Shown here: positions 8,395 through 17,190 of the stretch, piece by piece
Layout of the letters: each line of letters opens with the position of its first letter
How positions within the stretch are numbered: position 1 is the stretch's first letter
Notes under the pieces: generated by a model
What the model was told of the DNA's origin: nothing
What the model saw: only the letters and a program-made list of their open reading frames with translations
Databases searched by the model: none
Translations under genes and position numbers: made by a program
Source: Amarobacter sp964507025
GTDB taxonomy: Bacteria; Chloroflexota; Dehalococcoidia; Tepidiformales; Tepidiformaceae
Direction: 5' to 3'
DNA length: 64,000 nucleotides
NCBI GenBank assembly: GCA_964507025.1
Contig: CAZDOK010000005.1
Span: 124,001-188,000, forward strand

Positions 8395-9039
8395 TCAGGA
8401 ATCCAACCAGGTGACATCCCCCGAGAGGTCGGGGGCGTGCTGCTTCGAGGCGAAGACGGCGTATTCCGCCTTGCTGGCGCCGATGGTGGTGGTGGCGCCG
8501 TGGCCCGGATAGATGGTGGTATCGTCGGGCAGGGCGTAGAGCTTCGAGGTGATCGACTGGATCTCCTGTTGCAGCGCCGCGTTGTCCTTCGAGCGGCCCG
8601 GGCCGCCGGGGAAGAGGGTATCGCCGACGAAGGCGCTTTTGCCGCAGACGAAGGTGGTGCTGCCGGGCGTGTGGCCGGGGACGCTCAGCACCTGGAAGCG
8701 CAGGTTGCCGACCGGGATGAAATCGCCATCCTTCACGGGTTCATCGAGCTGACCATCCTTGAGGCCGGGCTCATTCGGGTCGGCGTAGAGCCGCGCGCCG
8801 TACTTTTCCTTCAGTGCGTCGATGGCGGGCGTGTGGTCGAAGTGGCCGTGGGTGAGCAGGATCCTGGACGGCCTCACACCGAGGGCGTCCGCTGCGGCGA
8901 TGTTCGCCTCGGGGTCGCCGGGCGCGTCGATGAACGCGGCCTCGCCCGTCTCGCGGTCGACAACGACCCAGACGTTGTTGCCGTAGCCAGTGGGTCCGCC
9001 CATCACGATTTCGAGGTTGCCATCGCGGAATGTCTGCAT
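8395..9039 (-). CDS. MBL-fold metallo-hydrolase (glyoxalase II-like)
   Basis: A 214-residue metallo-beta-lactamase-fold hydrolase. The metal-binding THGHFDHTPAI motif (H-x-H-x-D-H) lies near residue 66, with further His ligands in VPGHTPGS and YPGHGATTTIG and the Asp in FVGDTLF. The compact form resembles hydroxyacylglutathione hydrolase-type thioesterases, but specificity is unproven. ATG at 9039 has GGAGG just upstream; a 30-residue N-terminal extension of the frame lacks conserved features and is dropped. Confidence 0.9.
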   Translation of the reverse strand: MQTFRDGNLEIVMGGPTGYGNNVWVVVDRETGEAAFIDAPGDPEANIAAADALGVRPSRILLTHGHFDHTPAIDALKEKYGARLYADPNEPGLKDGQLDEPVKDGDFIPVGNLRFQVLSVPGHTPGSTTFVCGKSAFVGDTLFPGGPGRSKDNAALQQEIQSITSKLYALPDDTTIYPGHGATTTIGASKAEYAVFASKQHAPDLSGDVTWLDS

Positions 9040-9200
9040 GCTCAGCCTCCGGGTGTGGTCTTGCCGGGGCATGGTAGCGCGTTCAGGCCCGCCCATGCAG
9101 GCGAGCGGAACACATCCCGGAGGGTGCACTGGCCCTTGCTGGGTTCTCGACGTTCGCGCAGCCGGCGGCCGGGATGGCGCGGCCTGGAGTGGGCGGGCGT

Positions 9201-10460
9201 TCAGGGCCGCTCGCGGATGCCGGCGGTTGCCAGGGCCGCGAGCACCAGGAAGGCGCCAGCACAGAACAGGAACCCGGCAGGCAGCGAGATGGCCGCGAAC
9301 CCGGCGGCACCCATCGGCCCGGCCATGAAAGCGACGGCCTGGGCCGAGCTGGCGAGGCCGAACGCGGTGCCCCTGCGGGCGGGCTCGACCGTCTCGGCGA
9401 TCAGGGTGTTGGTCGCCGGCATCGAGGCGGCGTTCACGAGGGCGAACAGGAGGAAGCCGGCGCCGTAAAGCCAGGCGCTCTGGCCGGCAGCGAGGGCGGG
9501 CATCGCGGCTGCCGAGAGCAGCGTGAACACGATGACCGTCTGGCGGAGCGAGGCCCGGCCGCTCATCCAGCGTGCGACCACCGTCACGCCGGCGACGGCG
9601 GCAGCGCCTCCGAGGGAGAAGGCGATGCCCGAGACGCCGCGGGCCCGATCCGAGCCGACGATGTCAACGAGTGCCACCGGTGTAGCGACGCGGACGAACT
9701 GATTGAGGGCGAAGAGACCGAAGGAGAGGAAAACGGCGATCCAGAAGGCGGCGGAGAAGCCCTTGAGCCAGCCGATGGACAGGCGAACTCGCCGCCGCTG
9801 GGGGGCGGGCGATCTGGCAGGAATTCGTGGTGTGATTTGGTCGCGCGGGACAGCGAAGATGATCCAGGTGGCAGCCAGCGCGGGCAGCACGGCGCTCGCG
9901 ACGATGGCGCCGCGGTAGCCAAACCCGACGGCCAGGAGCGCGCCAACGGCCGGGCCGAGCGTGCTCCCGAGGTACTGGCCGCCGGTAACCACTCCGAGCG
10001 AGCGGTTCAGGCGGGAATCCGGGACGCTCACGCTGGTGAGGGCGATCGCGGCGGGGATGAAGCCGGAGAACAGGCCCTGCATCGAGAGCGCAACCACCAC
10101 AACCCAGGGCGCGTGCGCAACTGCGGCGATCGCTGTCGTGAGCGTGGCGGCATAGAGCGCGCGGACGAGCATCAGCTTGCGGCCGTAGCGGTCGGAGATG
10201 ACGCCCCAGGCAGGGCCGCTCACGAGGCGGGCGACGCCCTGGACGGTGGTCGCGACGCCCACCCAGAAGAGCGCGTTTGCATCGCTGGTGGCGCCAATCT
10301 TCCGCAGGAAGAGCGGGAGGAAGGGCCACCAGAAGTTCATCGCGAAGCTGGCGAGGAACGCGCCCGATGCGATGGCGAGGATGATGCGCCGGTAGCGAGC
10401 TTCGTCTTCGGGGGTGATTTCGGTGACCGTCGCGGCGGCGGGTCCGGGTGCGTCGGTCAC
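9201..10460 (-). CDS. MFS transporter
   Basis: A 419-residue, 12-helix major facilitator. Loop 2-3 has the characteristic GxxSDRYGRK as GVISDRYGRKLM near residue 85. A central cytoplasmic loop near residues 205-225 is rich in Arg/Pro, and the two halves are of similar size. Likely an efflux permease of the DHA1 type; the substrate is unknown. It begins with GTG at 10460. A terminator-like hairpin separates it from purA upstream. Confidence 0.9.
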   Translation of the reverse strand: MTDAPGPAAATVTEITPEDEARYRRIILAIASGAFLASFAMNFWWPFLPLFLRKIGATSDANALFWVGVATTVQGVARLVSGPAWGVISDRYGRKLMLVRALYAATLTTAIAAVAHAPWVVVVALSMQGLFSGFIPAAIALTSVSVPDSRLNRSLGVVTGGQYLGSTLGPAVGALLAVGFGYRGAIVASAVLPALAATWIIFAVPRDQITPRIPARSPAPQRRRVRLSIGWLKGFSAAFWIAVFLSFGLFALNQFVRVATPVALVDIVGSDRARGVSGIAFSLGGAAAVAGVTVVARWMSGRASLRQTVIVFTLLSAAAMPALAAGQSAWLYGAGFLLFALVNAASMPATNTLIAETVEPARRGTAFGLASSAQAVAFMAGPMGAAGFAAISLPAGFLFCAGAFLVLAALATAGIRERP

Positions 10461-10512
10461 GCGGCCATCCTACCGGCGCACGCCGTCACGCGCGCCCCGG
10501 AGCGGAAGAGGA

Positions 10513-10539
10513 GAGCCCGGCCTGCGGGAGACCGGGCTC
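10513..10539 (-). terminator. terminator hairpin after purA
   Basis: Perfect 8-bp arms (GAGCCCGG / CCGGGCTC on the minus strand) enclosing 11 bases, 22 bases after the purA stop and followed by a pyrimidine-rich tract (TCCTCTTCC). Confidence 0.65.
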
Positions 10540-10561
10540 GTTTCGCGCGCTCGAACCGTAA

Positions 10562-11866
10562 CTAGAAGATCGGGTTGACGATGACCGCCTGTTCGCGCGA
10601 GGGGCCGACCGAGATGAGGTCGACCGGACATTCGAGGAGCTGCTCGACGCGCTTGATGAAGGCCTGCGCCTGGGGCGGGAGGTCGTCGAAGCTGCGGACG
10701 TGCTCGGTAGGAGTCTGCCAGCCGGGGAGCTCCTCGTAGACCGGGCGAACGCGGTTGAGGACGGATTCGCGCGCGGGGAGGGTGTCGATGATCTGGCCAT
10801 CGAGCTCGTAGGCGGTGCAGATCTTGATGGTGGGCATACTATCGAGCACGTCGAGGCGGGTGAGCGCGAGTGCCGAGAGGCCGTTGAAGCGGACGCTGTA
10901 GCGGGCGGCGACGGCATCGAGCCAGCCGATGCGGCGGGGCCGGCCGGTGGTCGTGCCGTACTCGCCGCGGCCGAATTCCTTGCCGTGATCGCGGAGCTGG
11001 TCGGCCACGTCATCGAACAGCTCGGTCGGGAAGGGGCCATTGCCGACGCGAGTCGAGTAGCTCTTGAACACGCCAACCACGCGGCTGATATCGGTGGGGC
11101 CGATGCCAACGCCGAGCGCGGCGCCCGAGCTGGAGCTGCTGGGCACGCTGGAGGTGACGTACGGGTAGGTGCCGTGGTCGAGGTCAAGGAGCGAGCCCTG
11201 GGCGCCTTCGAGGAGGACGTGCTCGCCGCGGCGGTGGGCATCGAGGACGATTTCCTGGACATCGCCGACGAATGGCGCGAGCCGTTTGCCGTACTCGATG
11301 TACTTTTCCATGCAGTCGTTGAAGTTAATGGGCTCGGCGCCATAGACCCCGGTGATGACGCGGTTCTGGTAATCGAGCGCGGCGCGAACGCGGGGGACGA
11401 GATCCTCGGGACGGAGGAGGTCGGCGACGCGGATGCCGCGGCGGGCAACCTTATCGGTGAAGCAGGGGCCAACGCCCTTGCCGGTGGTGCCGATGGCGGC
11501 ATCGCCGCGGAGGGCCTCGTCGAGCTGATCGAGGAGGCGGTGCCAGGGCATGATGACCTGGGCGCGGTCGCTGAGGACGAGGCGGCTGGTATCGATGGCC
11601 TTGTCCTGGAGTCCCTCGATTTCGCCGAGGAGGACTTCGGGGTCGACGGCGACGCCGTTGCCGATGACGCAGGTTTTTTCGGGGTAGAAGATGCCGGCGG
11701 GCACGAGGTGCAGCTTGAACTCGCCGCGGTCATTCACGATGGTGTGACCCGCGTTGTTCCCGGCGCTATAGCGGGCGACAACCTTAGCTTTGCGAGCCAG
11801 CAGATCGACGATGCGGCCCTTGCCCTCGTCGCCCCACTGCCCGCCGACCACGACGACGATAGGCAT
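10562..11866 (-). CDS. purA: adenylosuccinate synthetase
   Basis: A 434-residue enzyme that joins IMP and aspartate using GTP, the first committed step to AMP. The N-terminal P-loop-like GQWGDEGKG (residues 8-16) is diagnostic, with GTTGKGVGPCFTDKVARRG near 128 and the GRPRRIGWLDAVAARYS segment near 304. Length is normal. ATG at 11866 is chosen because the GQWGDEGKG motif belongs at the N-terminus; the frame extends 21 codons further through a hairpin. Monocistronic by spacing, with a strong leader hairpin just before its Shine-Dalgarno. Confidence 0.97.
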   Translation of the reverse strand: MPIVVVVGGQWGDEGKGRIVDLLARKAKVVARYSAGNNAGHTIVNDRGEFKLHLVPAGIFYPEKTCVIGNGVAVDPEVLLGEIEGLQDKAIDTSRLVLSDRAQVIMPWHRLLDQLDEALRGDAAIGTTGKGVGPCFTDKVARRGIRVADLLRPEDLVPRVRAALDYQNRVITGVYGAEPINFNDCMEKYIEYGKRLAPFVGDVQEIVLDAHRRGEHVLLEGAQGSLLDLDHGTYPYVTSSVPSSSSSGAALGVGIGPTDISRVVGVFKSYSTRVGNGPFPTELFDDVADQLRDHGKEFGRGEYGTTTGRPRRIGWLDAVAARYSVRFNGLSALALTRLDVLDSMPTIKICTAYELDGQIIDTLPARESVLNRVRPVYEELPGWQTPTEHVRSFDDLPPQAQAFIKRVEQLLECPVDLISVGPSREQAVIVNPIF

Positions 11867-11881
11867 GGCAGACACAACTCC

Positions 11882-11904
11882 GGGCCCCCGTTTGCCGGGG
11901 GCCC
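11882..11904 (-). promoter_or_regulatory. purA leader hairpin next to the ribosome binding site
   Basis: On the minus strand GGGCCCCC and GGGGGCCC can pair around CGGCAAAC or similar, ending directly at the GGAG that serves as purA's Shine-Dalgarno. It could act as a translational or attenuation element; sequence only, no known family recognised. Confidence 0.45.
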
Positions 11905-12021
11905 GTTGCCGTAGTTTACACAATCCCATGACGCGGGGCTATTCCCCCCGGGGAGCAGGCGTGCCGGATTCCTCCCTTTCCCCGATTCACGCGTGGGCGG
12001 GAGGCGGCGAAGATTGGACCT

Positions 12022-12585
12022 GTGATCTTCTTCCGCCGCAGGCAGCCCACACCGCCGGCCGAGCCCGAGCGACTGTCGTTCGGGGAGTGGCTCATCCGCC
12101 AGTTCACGGGTGGCCAACCGACCTCGGCGCTGCCGTTTCAGCGGCTCGAGCGGGTGTGCAGCAACGCGGGCCTGTTGCTCTGCGGGGCAGCGTTTGCCCG
12201 CCCGGAGGCATTCCGCGAAGGTGCTCCGCAACTCAACCGGCGAGAGGCCGGGGTAGTAGCGCGCCGGACCGCGGACGGCTTCAAGGCTTCGCTGGCGGAC
12301 CGTGCGAACACGATCCTGGCGTGGCCCTGGGATCACATGGCGACGTCGATCGCCTGGACGGGAACGCGGGCCGGGGACGTTTCGGAGGCCCGGCTGGGCC
12401 GGGCGCTGACCGAGATCGGCACCGCCTACGCGCTGGTGCATCGCGAGCAGCTGGCCGCGGTGATCGATCTGTGGCAGCAGGTGGCCGCGGGGCTTAACGG
12501 GGACGTCGCGGCGGCTGACATGCAGGCGATGGGGCGCGACATGCTCAGGGCGTTCGAGGCGGGGAGGGAAGCACCCGCTAGCTAG
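12022..12585 (+). CDS. hypothetical protein, 187 aa
   Basis: I do not recognise a family. The protein starts at GTG 12022 (MIFFRRRQPTPPAEPERLSFGEWLIRQF) with a basic N-terminus and is mostly helical, without clear membrane spans or signal peptide. A GLLLCGAAF stretch near residue 50 is the most hydrophobic part. It is divergent from purA and converges on the next gene, their stop codons overlapping by four bases (TAG read on both strands). Codon use looks normal for the window. Confidence 0.65.
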   Translation: MIFFRRRQPTPPAEPERLSFGEWLIRQFTGGQPTSALPFQRLERVCSNAGLLLCGAAFARPEAFREGAPQLNRREAGVVARRTADGFKASLADRANTILAWPWDHMATSIAWTGTRAGDVSEARLGRALTEIGTAYALVHREQLAAVIDLWQQVAAGLNGDVAAADMQAMGRDMLRAFEAGREAPAS

Positions 12586-12959
12586 TTCGGCGCGGGGGGA
12601 GGCGGGAACTGGAAGTCGTCGCCGCTTTCCCGGAGCTGTTCGAGGAGCTTCCGCGCCATTTCGTCCATCTGCTCGGCGGTGATGCCCATCCGCTCGAGGG
12701 TGGCGCGGATGAGTCGCTGGACTTCTTCCATGTCCTGGCGGATGAGCGCTTCGGCCAATTCGAGCTGGGTCTCGATGGCCAGAAAGCGCTCGCGGCGTTC
12801 GGACTCGTTTTCGGTGGCGAGGATGGTGGACATGAGGCGGGTGAAGAGCGTGGTGGTACGGGCGATGCGGATGCGATCGTCGTGGTGAGGCGGGAATTCG
12901 CCGGTGACCGCCACTTCGAGGCCGGTGCGCTTATCGGTGGCGGCGTACTGTTCGGGCAT
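12582..12959 (-). CDS. hypothetical helical protein, 125 aa
   Basis: A 125-residue, charge-rich, probably helical protein beginning MPEQYAATDKRTGLEVAVTGEF and ending in a proline run FQFPPPPAPN. The middle (LATENESERRERFLAIETQLELAEALIRQDMEEVQRLI) predicts a long amphipathic helix. No family recognised. The open frame runs further upstream into the sigma factor gene, but the ATG at 12959 is where coherent sequence begins. Divergent from the ECF sigma gene. Confidence 0.6.
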   Translation of the reverse strand: MPEQYAATDKRTGLEVAVTGEFPPHHDDRIRIARTTTLFTRLMSTILATENESERRERFLAIETQLELAEALIRQDMEEVQRLIRATLERMGITAEQMDEMARKLLEQLRESGDDFQFPPPPAPN

Positions 12960-13081
12960 GGCTTCATCAGAATACGGTAAGATCGGCGTTCCCGCCGTCG
13001 GGGTTTGTGGCGAGGAGGTGGGCGCAAGGGGGAAGATGGCGGGGACGGGGTGTTTCGGCGAGATGGGAGTGCGATAGAGGC

Positions 13082-13666
13082 GTGCAGGATTCGTTTTCCC
13101 TGCCAAGGCTCCGGGATGCGGAAGGCCAGCAAGCGCTCGAATTGGATGAGCTGGCTGCACTTGCGGCCCAGGGCGACCGCGCCGCGTTCGAGCGGATCTA
13201 TAACCTGCTGGTCGATGACCTGTATGTCTACGTTCGCGGCCAGTGCAGGAACGACACGGTTGCGGAGGACCTCGTCGCCAATGTGTTCCTGAAGGCATGG
13301 CGTTCGGCGAAGGGGTACCGGCCACGTTCGAACACGTTCCGGCGCTGGATCTTCACCATCGCGCGGAACGAAGTGCGCGATTATTGGCGCGCGGCGCAGC
13401 GAACGCTACCGATGGTGGAGTTCGACGTCTCTGACGAACGGCAGGGCGAATCGGAGGCTGACCCGGTGGAGACGCGCCGGCTCGTTCAGATGGCGATGGA
13501 GTGCCTCACGGAGGAGCAGCGCCAGGTGGTCGCGCTCAGGTATTTTGGCAATAAGACGCACGAGGAGATTGCCGCGATCCTGGGGAAGCGCGAGGGTGCA
13601 GTGCGAGCGCAGCTGATGCGTGCGCTGCGCCAGATGCGGAAGGTGATGGGCGATGCTACGCCGTAG
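13082..13666 (+). CDS. ECF-type RNA polymerase sigma factor
   Basis: A 194-residue sigma-70 family factor with region 2 (FERIYNLLVDDLYVYVRGQCRNDTVAEDLVANVFLKAWRS, about residues 36-76; then FRRWIFTIARNEVRDYWR) and region 4 (MECLTEEQRQVVALRYFGNKTHEEIAAILGKREGAVRAQLMRALRQMRK, about 142-190). No region 3, hence ECF. GTG at 13082, preceded by AGAGG at short distance, is the best start. The next gene overlaps its end by 14 bases and encodes a membrane-anchored FecR-like protein, the expected anti-sigma partner. Confidence 0.92.
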   Translation: MQDSFSLPRLRDAEGQQALELDELAALAAQGDRAAFERIYNLLVDDLYVYVRGQCRNDTVAEDLVANVFLKAWRSAKGYRPRSNTFRRWIFTIARNEVRDYWRAAQRTLPMVEFDVSDERQGESEADPVETRRLVQMAMECLTEEQRQVVALRYFGNKTHEEIAAILGKREGAVRAQLMRALRQMRKVMGDATP

Positions 13667-15101
13667 GCCAGACAACTCATTCGAGTACCGCGACATCGAG
13701 CGCGTGCTGTTTGCCGGCGCGCCGATCGCGCTTTCTCCGGAACGCAAGGAGGCGCTGCGACTGCGCATCTTCTCGCAGCTTGGTGCGCAGGACCAGGCGA
13801 AGCCAGGCCCGGCCGGGATGGCACGGGAGCGCTGGATCGCGATACCGGTGGGGGTGGGCATCGCCGCCACGGTTATCGCGGGGACGAGATACGTATTCGA
13901 CCAGCGTGGCCCGGTGGGCGATGACACGCTGGTGGCGATGGCCTCGGGCTCCGTGACGGTGGACGGGGCGAGCGGCATCCCCGCCGCGGCGGGTCAGCGG
14001 ATCGCGGCGACCGGTCCATCGTGGGTGGCGGTCGGGGAGAATGTGCGCGTCGGAGTCAAGGACGGGGCCGCGTTCCGGTTTGCGACATCCGGGGATCGGC
14101 TGGCGTTGCTGCTGGAGAGCGGTCGGCACCACATCGTTTCGAACGAAGTGCTGCTGGAAGTGCGCGGGGACCGATGGGCGGCGCGCATGACCGGCCCCGG
14201 GGTGCTCGAGGTGAGCATTCATCAGTGGTACACATCGATCGCGGCGATCGAGGGCGAAGCGGTTGTGCAACACGCCGGGACCACCTCCCTCCTGCGCGCG
14301 GGCGACCCGCCGCTGCTGTTGATGAACGGCCCGGCCGGCGACCCGGCGAGCGGCGTGCCCGACGCCAGCGATGGGCACGGGGCGGCAAACGGCGATCCAG
14401 GGGCCGCAGGGCCAGGTGGGACGCCGCCTGGCACCCGGGACGATTCGGACAGGGGTGAAACGTCCTCGAAACCCACACCGGTTTCAGACCCGGGACAGAG
14501 CTCGCCGGCGGGAGAGCAACCGGCACAGGAACCGTCTGTTGCCGGCGGGGACACCCCGGCAGACAGCAACTCCGATGCAGCCGCCACGCCCGGCGACCCA
14601 CCAGCGGAGTCGCCGCCAGCTGAGGTACCGCCCGCCGTGCGGCCACCTGTCGACGACCCCCCACCCGGGGCCGGGCAAGGTTCGGCAGATGACCCACCCG
14701 GCCAGGGACACGCCGGCGAGCCGCCCGCGGGCAAGCCTCCGATCGACCCGGGCCAGGGTGGCGATCCTTCGGGTCAGGGAGCCAACCCGGGGCAGGGGCA
14801 GCCACCCGAGTCGCCGGGCGCTAGCGGCAGCGCGGGGAATCCAGAGAGCCACCCCGAGCACCCGCTTGGCGGACCTCCCGGCCATGACGGGGAGAAGCAG
14901 GACCCGGGCCGCGGCCAGGGCACCGAGCAGCAGAAGGGTGCCGAGGACGGCACCGATGAGCCATCGGGTACGGCGGAGGCGGAGCCCGATCAGGAGGCGA
15001 CGGCCCCATCCGAGCTCCCGGAGGCGGCAGGCGGGAGCAAGGCTTCTCCGCAGGGACAGGAAGCCCGGAGTGGCGCACCCGGGCAGCAGGGGAAGCAGTA
15101 G
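13653..15101 (+). CDS. putative membrane anti-sigma/FecR-like protein with long disordered tail
   Basis: 482 residues. The first 60 are cytoplasmic and basic; a single membrane span lies at about 61-80 (WIAIPVGVGIAATVIAG). Residues about 95-225 resemble a FecR-type beta domain: SGSVTVDG, GQRIAATG, VGVKDGAAFRF and LLESGRHHI in succession. From about 226 to the end the protein is low-complexity, rich in Pro, Gly, Asp, Ser and Gln. It overlaps the ECF sigma gene, so I infer it holds that sigma factor at the membrane. The tail of 250 residues is unusual for an anti-sigma factor and may sit outside the cell. Family assignment is moderate. Confidence 0.75.
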   Translation: MLRRRPDNSFEYRDIERVLFAGAPIALSPERKEALRLRIFSQLGAQDQAKPGPAGMARERWIAIPVGVGIAATVIAGTRYVFDQRGPVGDDTLVAMASGSVTVDGASGIPAAAGQRIAATGPSWVAVGENVRVGVKDGAAFRFATSGDRLALLLESGRHHIVSNEVLLEVRGDRWAARMTGPGVLEVSIHQWYTSIAAIEGEAVVQHAGTTSLLRAGDPPLLLMNGPAGDPASGVPDASDGHGAANGDPGAAGPGGTPPGTRDDSDRGETSSKPTPVSDPGQSSPAGEQPAQEPSVAGGDTPADSNSDAAATPGDPPAESPPAEVPPAVRPPVDDPPPGAGQGSADDPPGQGHAGEPPAGKPPIDPGQGGDPSGQGANPGQGQPPESPGASGSAGNPESHPEHPLGGPPGHDGEKQDPGRGQGTEQQKGAEDGTDEPSGTAEAEPDQEATAPSELPEAAGGSKASPQGQEARSGAPGQQGKQ

Positions 15102-15117
15102 GCAGGAGTTCCGGGCG

Positions 15118-16185
15118 CTACCAGCCCAGTGCGCGCTCCACGCCTTCGACGGTCGCGGGTGACTTCGTGATGTTCGGCCTGTATTCCGAGATTGCGGTGT
15201 CAGGGTCCTTGAGGCCGTTGCCGGTGAGGATGGCGACGGCGCGCCCACCGCGCGCGGCCCCGGAGCGGCCGAGTTTTAGCAGTCCGGCGACACAGGCAGC
15301 ACTCGCGGGTTCGACGAACAGGCCCTCTCGGCGGGCGAGCAGGCGGTAGGCGTCGAGGATCTCGTCGTCGGTGACGGCCTGGATGGCGCCGCCGCTCTCG
15401 TCGCGCGCACCGATGGCGCCCTGCCAGCTCGCGGGGTTACCGATGCGGATGGCGGTAGCGACCGTGTTGGGTTCGGCGATGGGGGCCCCGCTGACGAGGG
15501 GCGCTGCGCCCGCGGCCTGGAACCCGAGCATGCGCGGGTGGAGGGTTGCGCGCGCCTTTTCGGCGCATTCGCCGAAGCCCTTCCAGTAGGCGGTGATGTT
15601 GCCGGCGTTGCCCACGGGGATGGCGAGGATATCGGGTGCATCGCCGAGCGATTCGCAGATTTCGTAGGCGGCAGTCTTCTGGCCCTGGATACGGTCGGGA
15701 TTGACCGAGTTGACGAGGGCCACGGGGTGCTTGCCGGTGAGTTCGCGAGCAGCGTTGAGGGCGTCGTCGAAGTTGCCGTCGATTTCGATGATGCGGGCGC
15801 CGTAGGCGATGGCCTGGGCCATCTTGCCGGCTGCGACTTTACCGCCGGGCACGAGGACGAAGCATTCGAGGCCGCAGCGGGCGGCGTAGGCGGCGGCGCT
15901 GGCGCTGGTGTTGCCGGTGCTGGCGCACATGATTGCGCGGGCGCCGGACTCGACAGCCTTTGCGACAGCCACGACCATGCCGCGGTCCTTGAAGGAACCG
16001 GTGGGGTTGCAGGCTTCGAGCTTGAACCAGAGCTCGTCGAGGCCACACTCGCGTTCGAGAGCGACAGAGCGGACGAGGGGTGTATCGCCTTCGCCGAGGG
16101 TGATGCGGGGAGTGCGCTCGGTGAGCGGCAAGACTTCGGCCCAGTGGTAGAGCACTCCACGGGGTGCCAGGGGCAGTGTGGTCAC
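15118..16185 (-). CDS. thrC: threonine synthase
   Basis: A 355-residue fold-type II PLP enzyme converting O-phosphohomoserine to threonine. Landmarks: LGEGDTPLVRS near residue 30, the PLP lysine in NPTGSFKDRGM near 66, CASTGNTSASAAAYAARCG near 87, and the C-terminal LTGNGLKDPD typical of the ThrC class found in many Gram-positives. GTG at 16185 follows GGAGG. Its start overlaps the coiled-coil gene by four bases; hom lies just before, completing a threonine branch run. Confidence 0.95.
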   Translation of the reverse strand: MTTLPLAPRGVLYHWAEVLPLTERTPRITLGEGDTPLVRSVALERECGLDELWFKLEACNPTGSFKDRGMVVAVAKAVESGARAIMCASTGNTSASAAAYAARCGLECFVLVPGGKVAAGKMAQAIAYGARIIEIDGNFDDALNAARELTGKHPVALVNSVNPDRIQGQKTAAYEICESLGDAPDILAIPVGNAGNITAYWKGFGECAEKARATLHPRMLGFQAAGAAPLVSGAPIAEPNTVATAIRIGNPASWQGAIGARDESGGAIQAVTDDEILDAYRLLARREGLFVEPASAACVAGLLKLGRSGAARGGRAVAILTGNGLKDPDTAISEYRPNITKSPATVEGVERALGW

Positions 16186-17189
16186 GGTTCCTCCGGCGGG
16201 CGGAAGGCATGGAACTTCATCTCCCGGAGCTCCTGTTCGAGCACCTGGATCTGCTTCCGCCGCTGCTTTTCCATCATGGCGTTGTACTTGGCGAACTCCT
16301 CGCGCACGTGGTCGACGACCTCGGCGATGTCGCGCCTGATGTTGGCGACTCGCTCGCCCAGGCCGGAGTGGCGGCCTTCGAGCAGAGTGACCTCGCCGTG
16401 GACGCGGTCGAGCTGGCCGAGGATCTTGTCGACACTTTCCTCGAGGGTGTTGAGCCGTCCGTCGATGCGGCCGTGCTCTTCCCGCCAGACGCTGACTTCG
16501 TCGATCAGCTCCTGGCGAAGGTCGCGCTGGTTGACGACGCCGGCGATGAGATCCTCGTTGCGTTTGACCATCTCGCCGACGACCTGGAGGCGCTCGTAGA
16601 CGACCTCGAAGCGGTCGTCGAGGTCGCCAAGGACGACCTCCTTGATGCGCTCTTCGAGGTCGCGGTTGACCTCGATGGCGCGGTCGAGCCGGAGACCGAA
16701 CTGTTCGAGGCGCTGTTCGACCTCGCGCTGGCGTTCGAGGAGCGTCTGCATGGTCTGGCCACCCTGGGCACTTTGCTGCTGGACCTGGGCGACATCGGCG
16801 AGGACCAGCCCGAGCTGGCTGGTAATGGCGTCGATGCGGCGGAGGGCCTCGCCGCGCTCCTGCCGGTCGTAGTCGGCCTCGGCGCGGATGAGGCGGATGG
16901 CGTTGTCGACTTCGGACTTGTTGGCGGTGATGGACTGGCGGATGTGCTCGGTGCCCTCGTCGATGGCGCGGAGCTTTTCGGGGATGCCCTTGAAGGGGAG
17001 GAGCTTGGGGTCGATTTCGCGGACGGCGCGCTGGGCGGCGTCCATCTCTTCGCTGAGGTCGTGGATCTGGCGGCGGAGCTGGTCGATGTAGGCTGCCTGG
17101 CGGGACTGTTCTTCACGGTTGGCGCGCAGCTGTTGTTCGAGCCAGGTGATGATTTCGCCGATGGCCTGGGCCTGGGGCTCGCCGGCCAT
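16182..17189 (-). CDS. coiled-coil protein of unknown function between hom and thrC
   Basis: A 335-residue, highly charged protein that is almost wholly predicted coiled coil, e.g. LEQQLRANREEQSRQAAYIDQLRRQIHDLSEEMD near the N-terminus and continuing heptads to VREEFAKYNAMMEKQRRKQIQVLEQELREMKFHAF. No signal peptide, membrane span or enzymatic motif. It lies one base after hom's stop and overlaps thrC by four, so it is cotranscribed with threonine biosynthesis and ribosomal genes, but the context gives no clear job. Possibly a cytoskeletal or DNA-organising protein. Confidence 0.8.
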   Translation of the reverse strand: MAGEPQAQAIGEIITWLEQQLRANREEQSRQAAYIDQLRRQIHDLSEEMDAAQRAVREIDPKLLPFKGIPEKLRAIDEGTEHIRQSITANKSEVDNAIRLIRAEADYDRQERGEALRRIDAITSQLGLVLADVAQVQQQSAQGGQTMQTLLERQREVEQRLEQFGLRLDRAIEVNRDLEERIKEVVLGDLDDRFEVVYERLQVVGEMVKRNEDLIAGVVNQRDLRQELIDEVSVWREEHGRIDGRLNTLEESVDKILGQLDRVHGEVTLLEGRHSGLGERVANIRRDIAEVVDHVREEFAKYNAMMEKQRRKQIQVLEQELREMKFHAFRPPEEP

Positions 17190-17190
17190 G

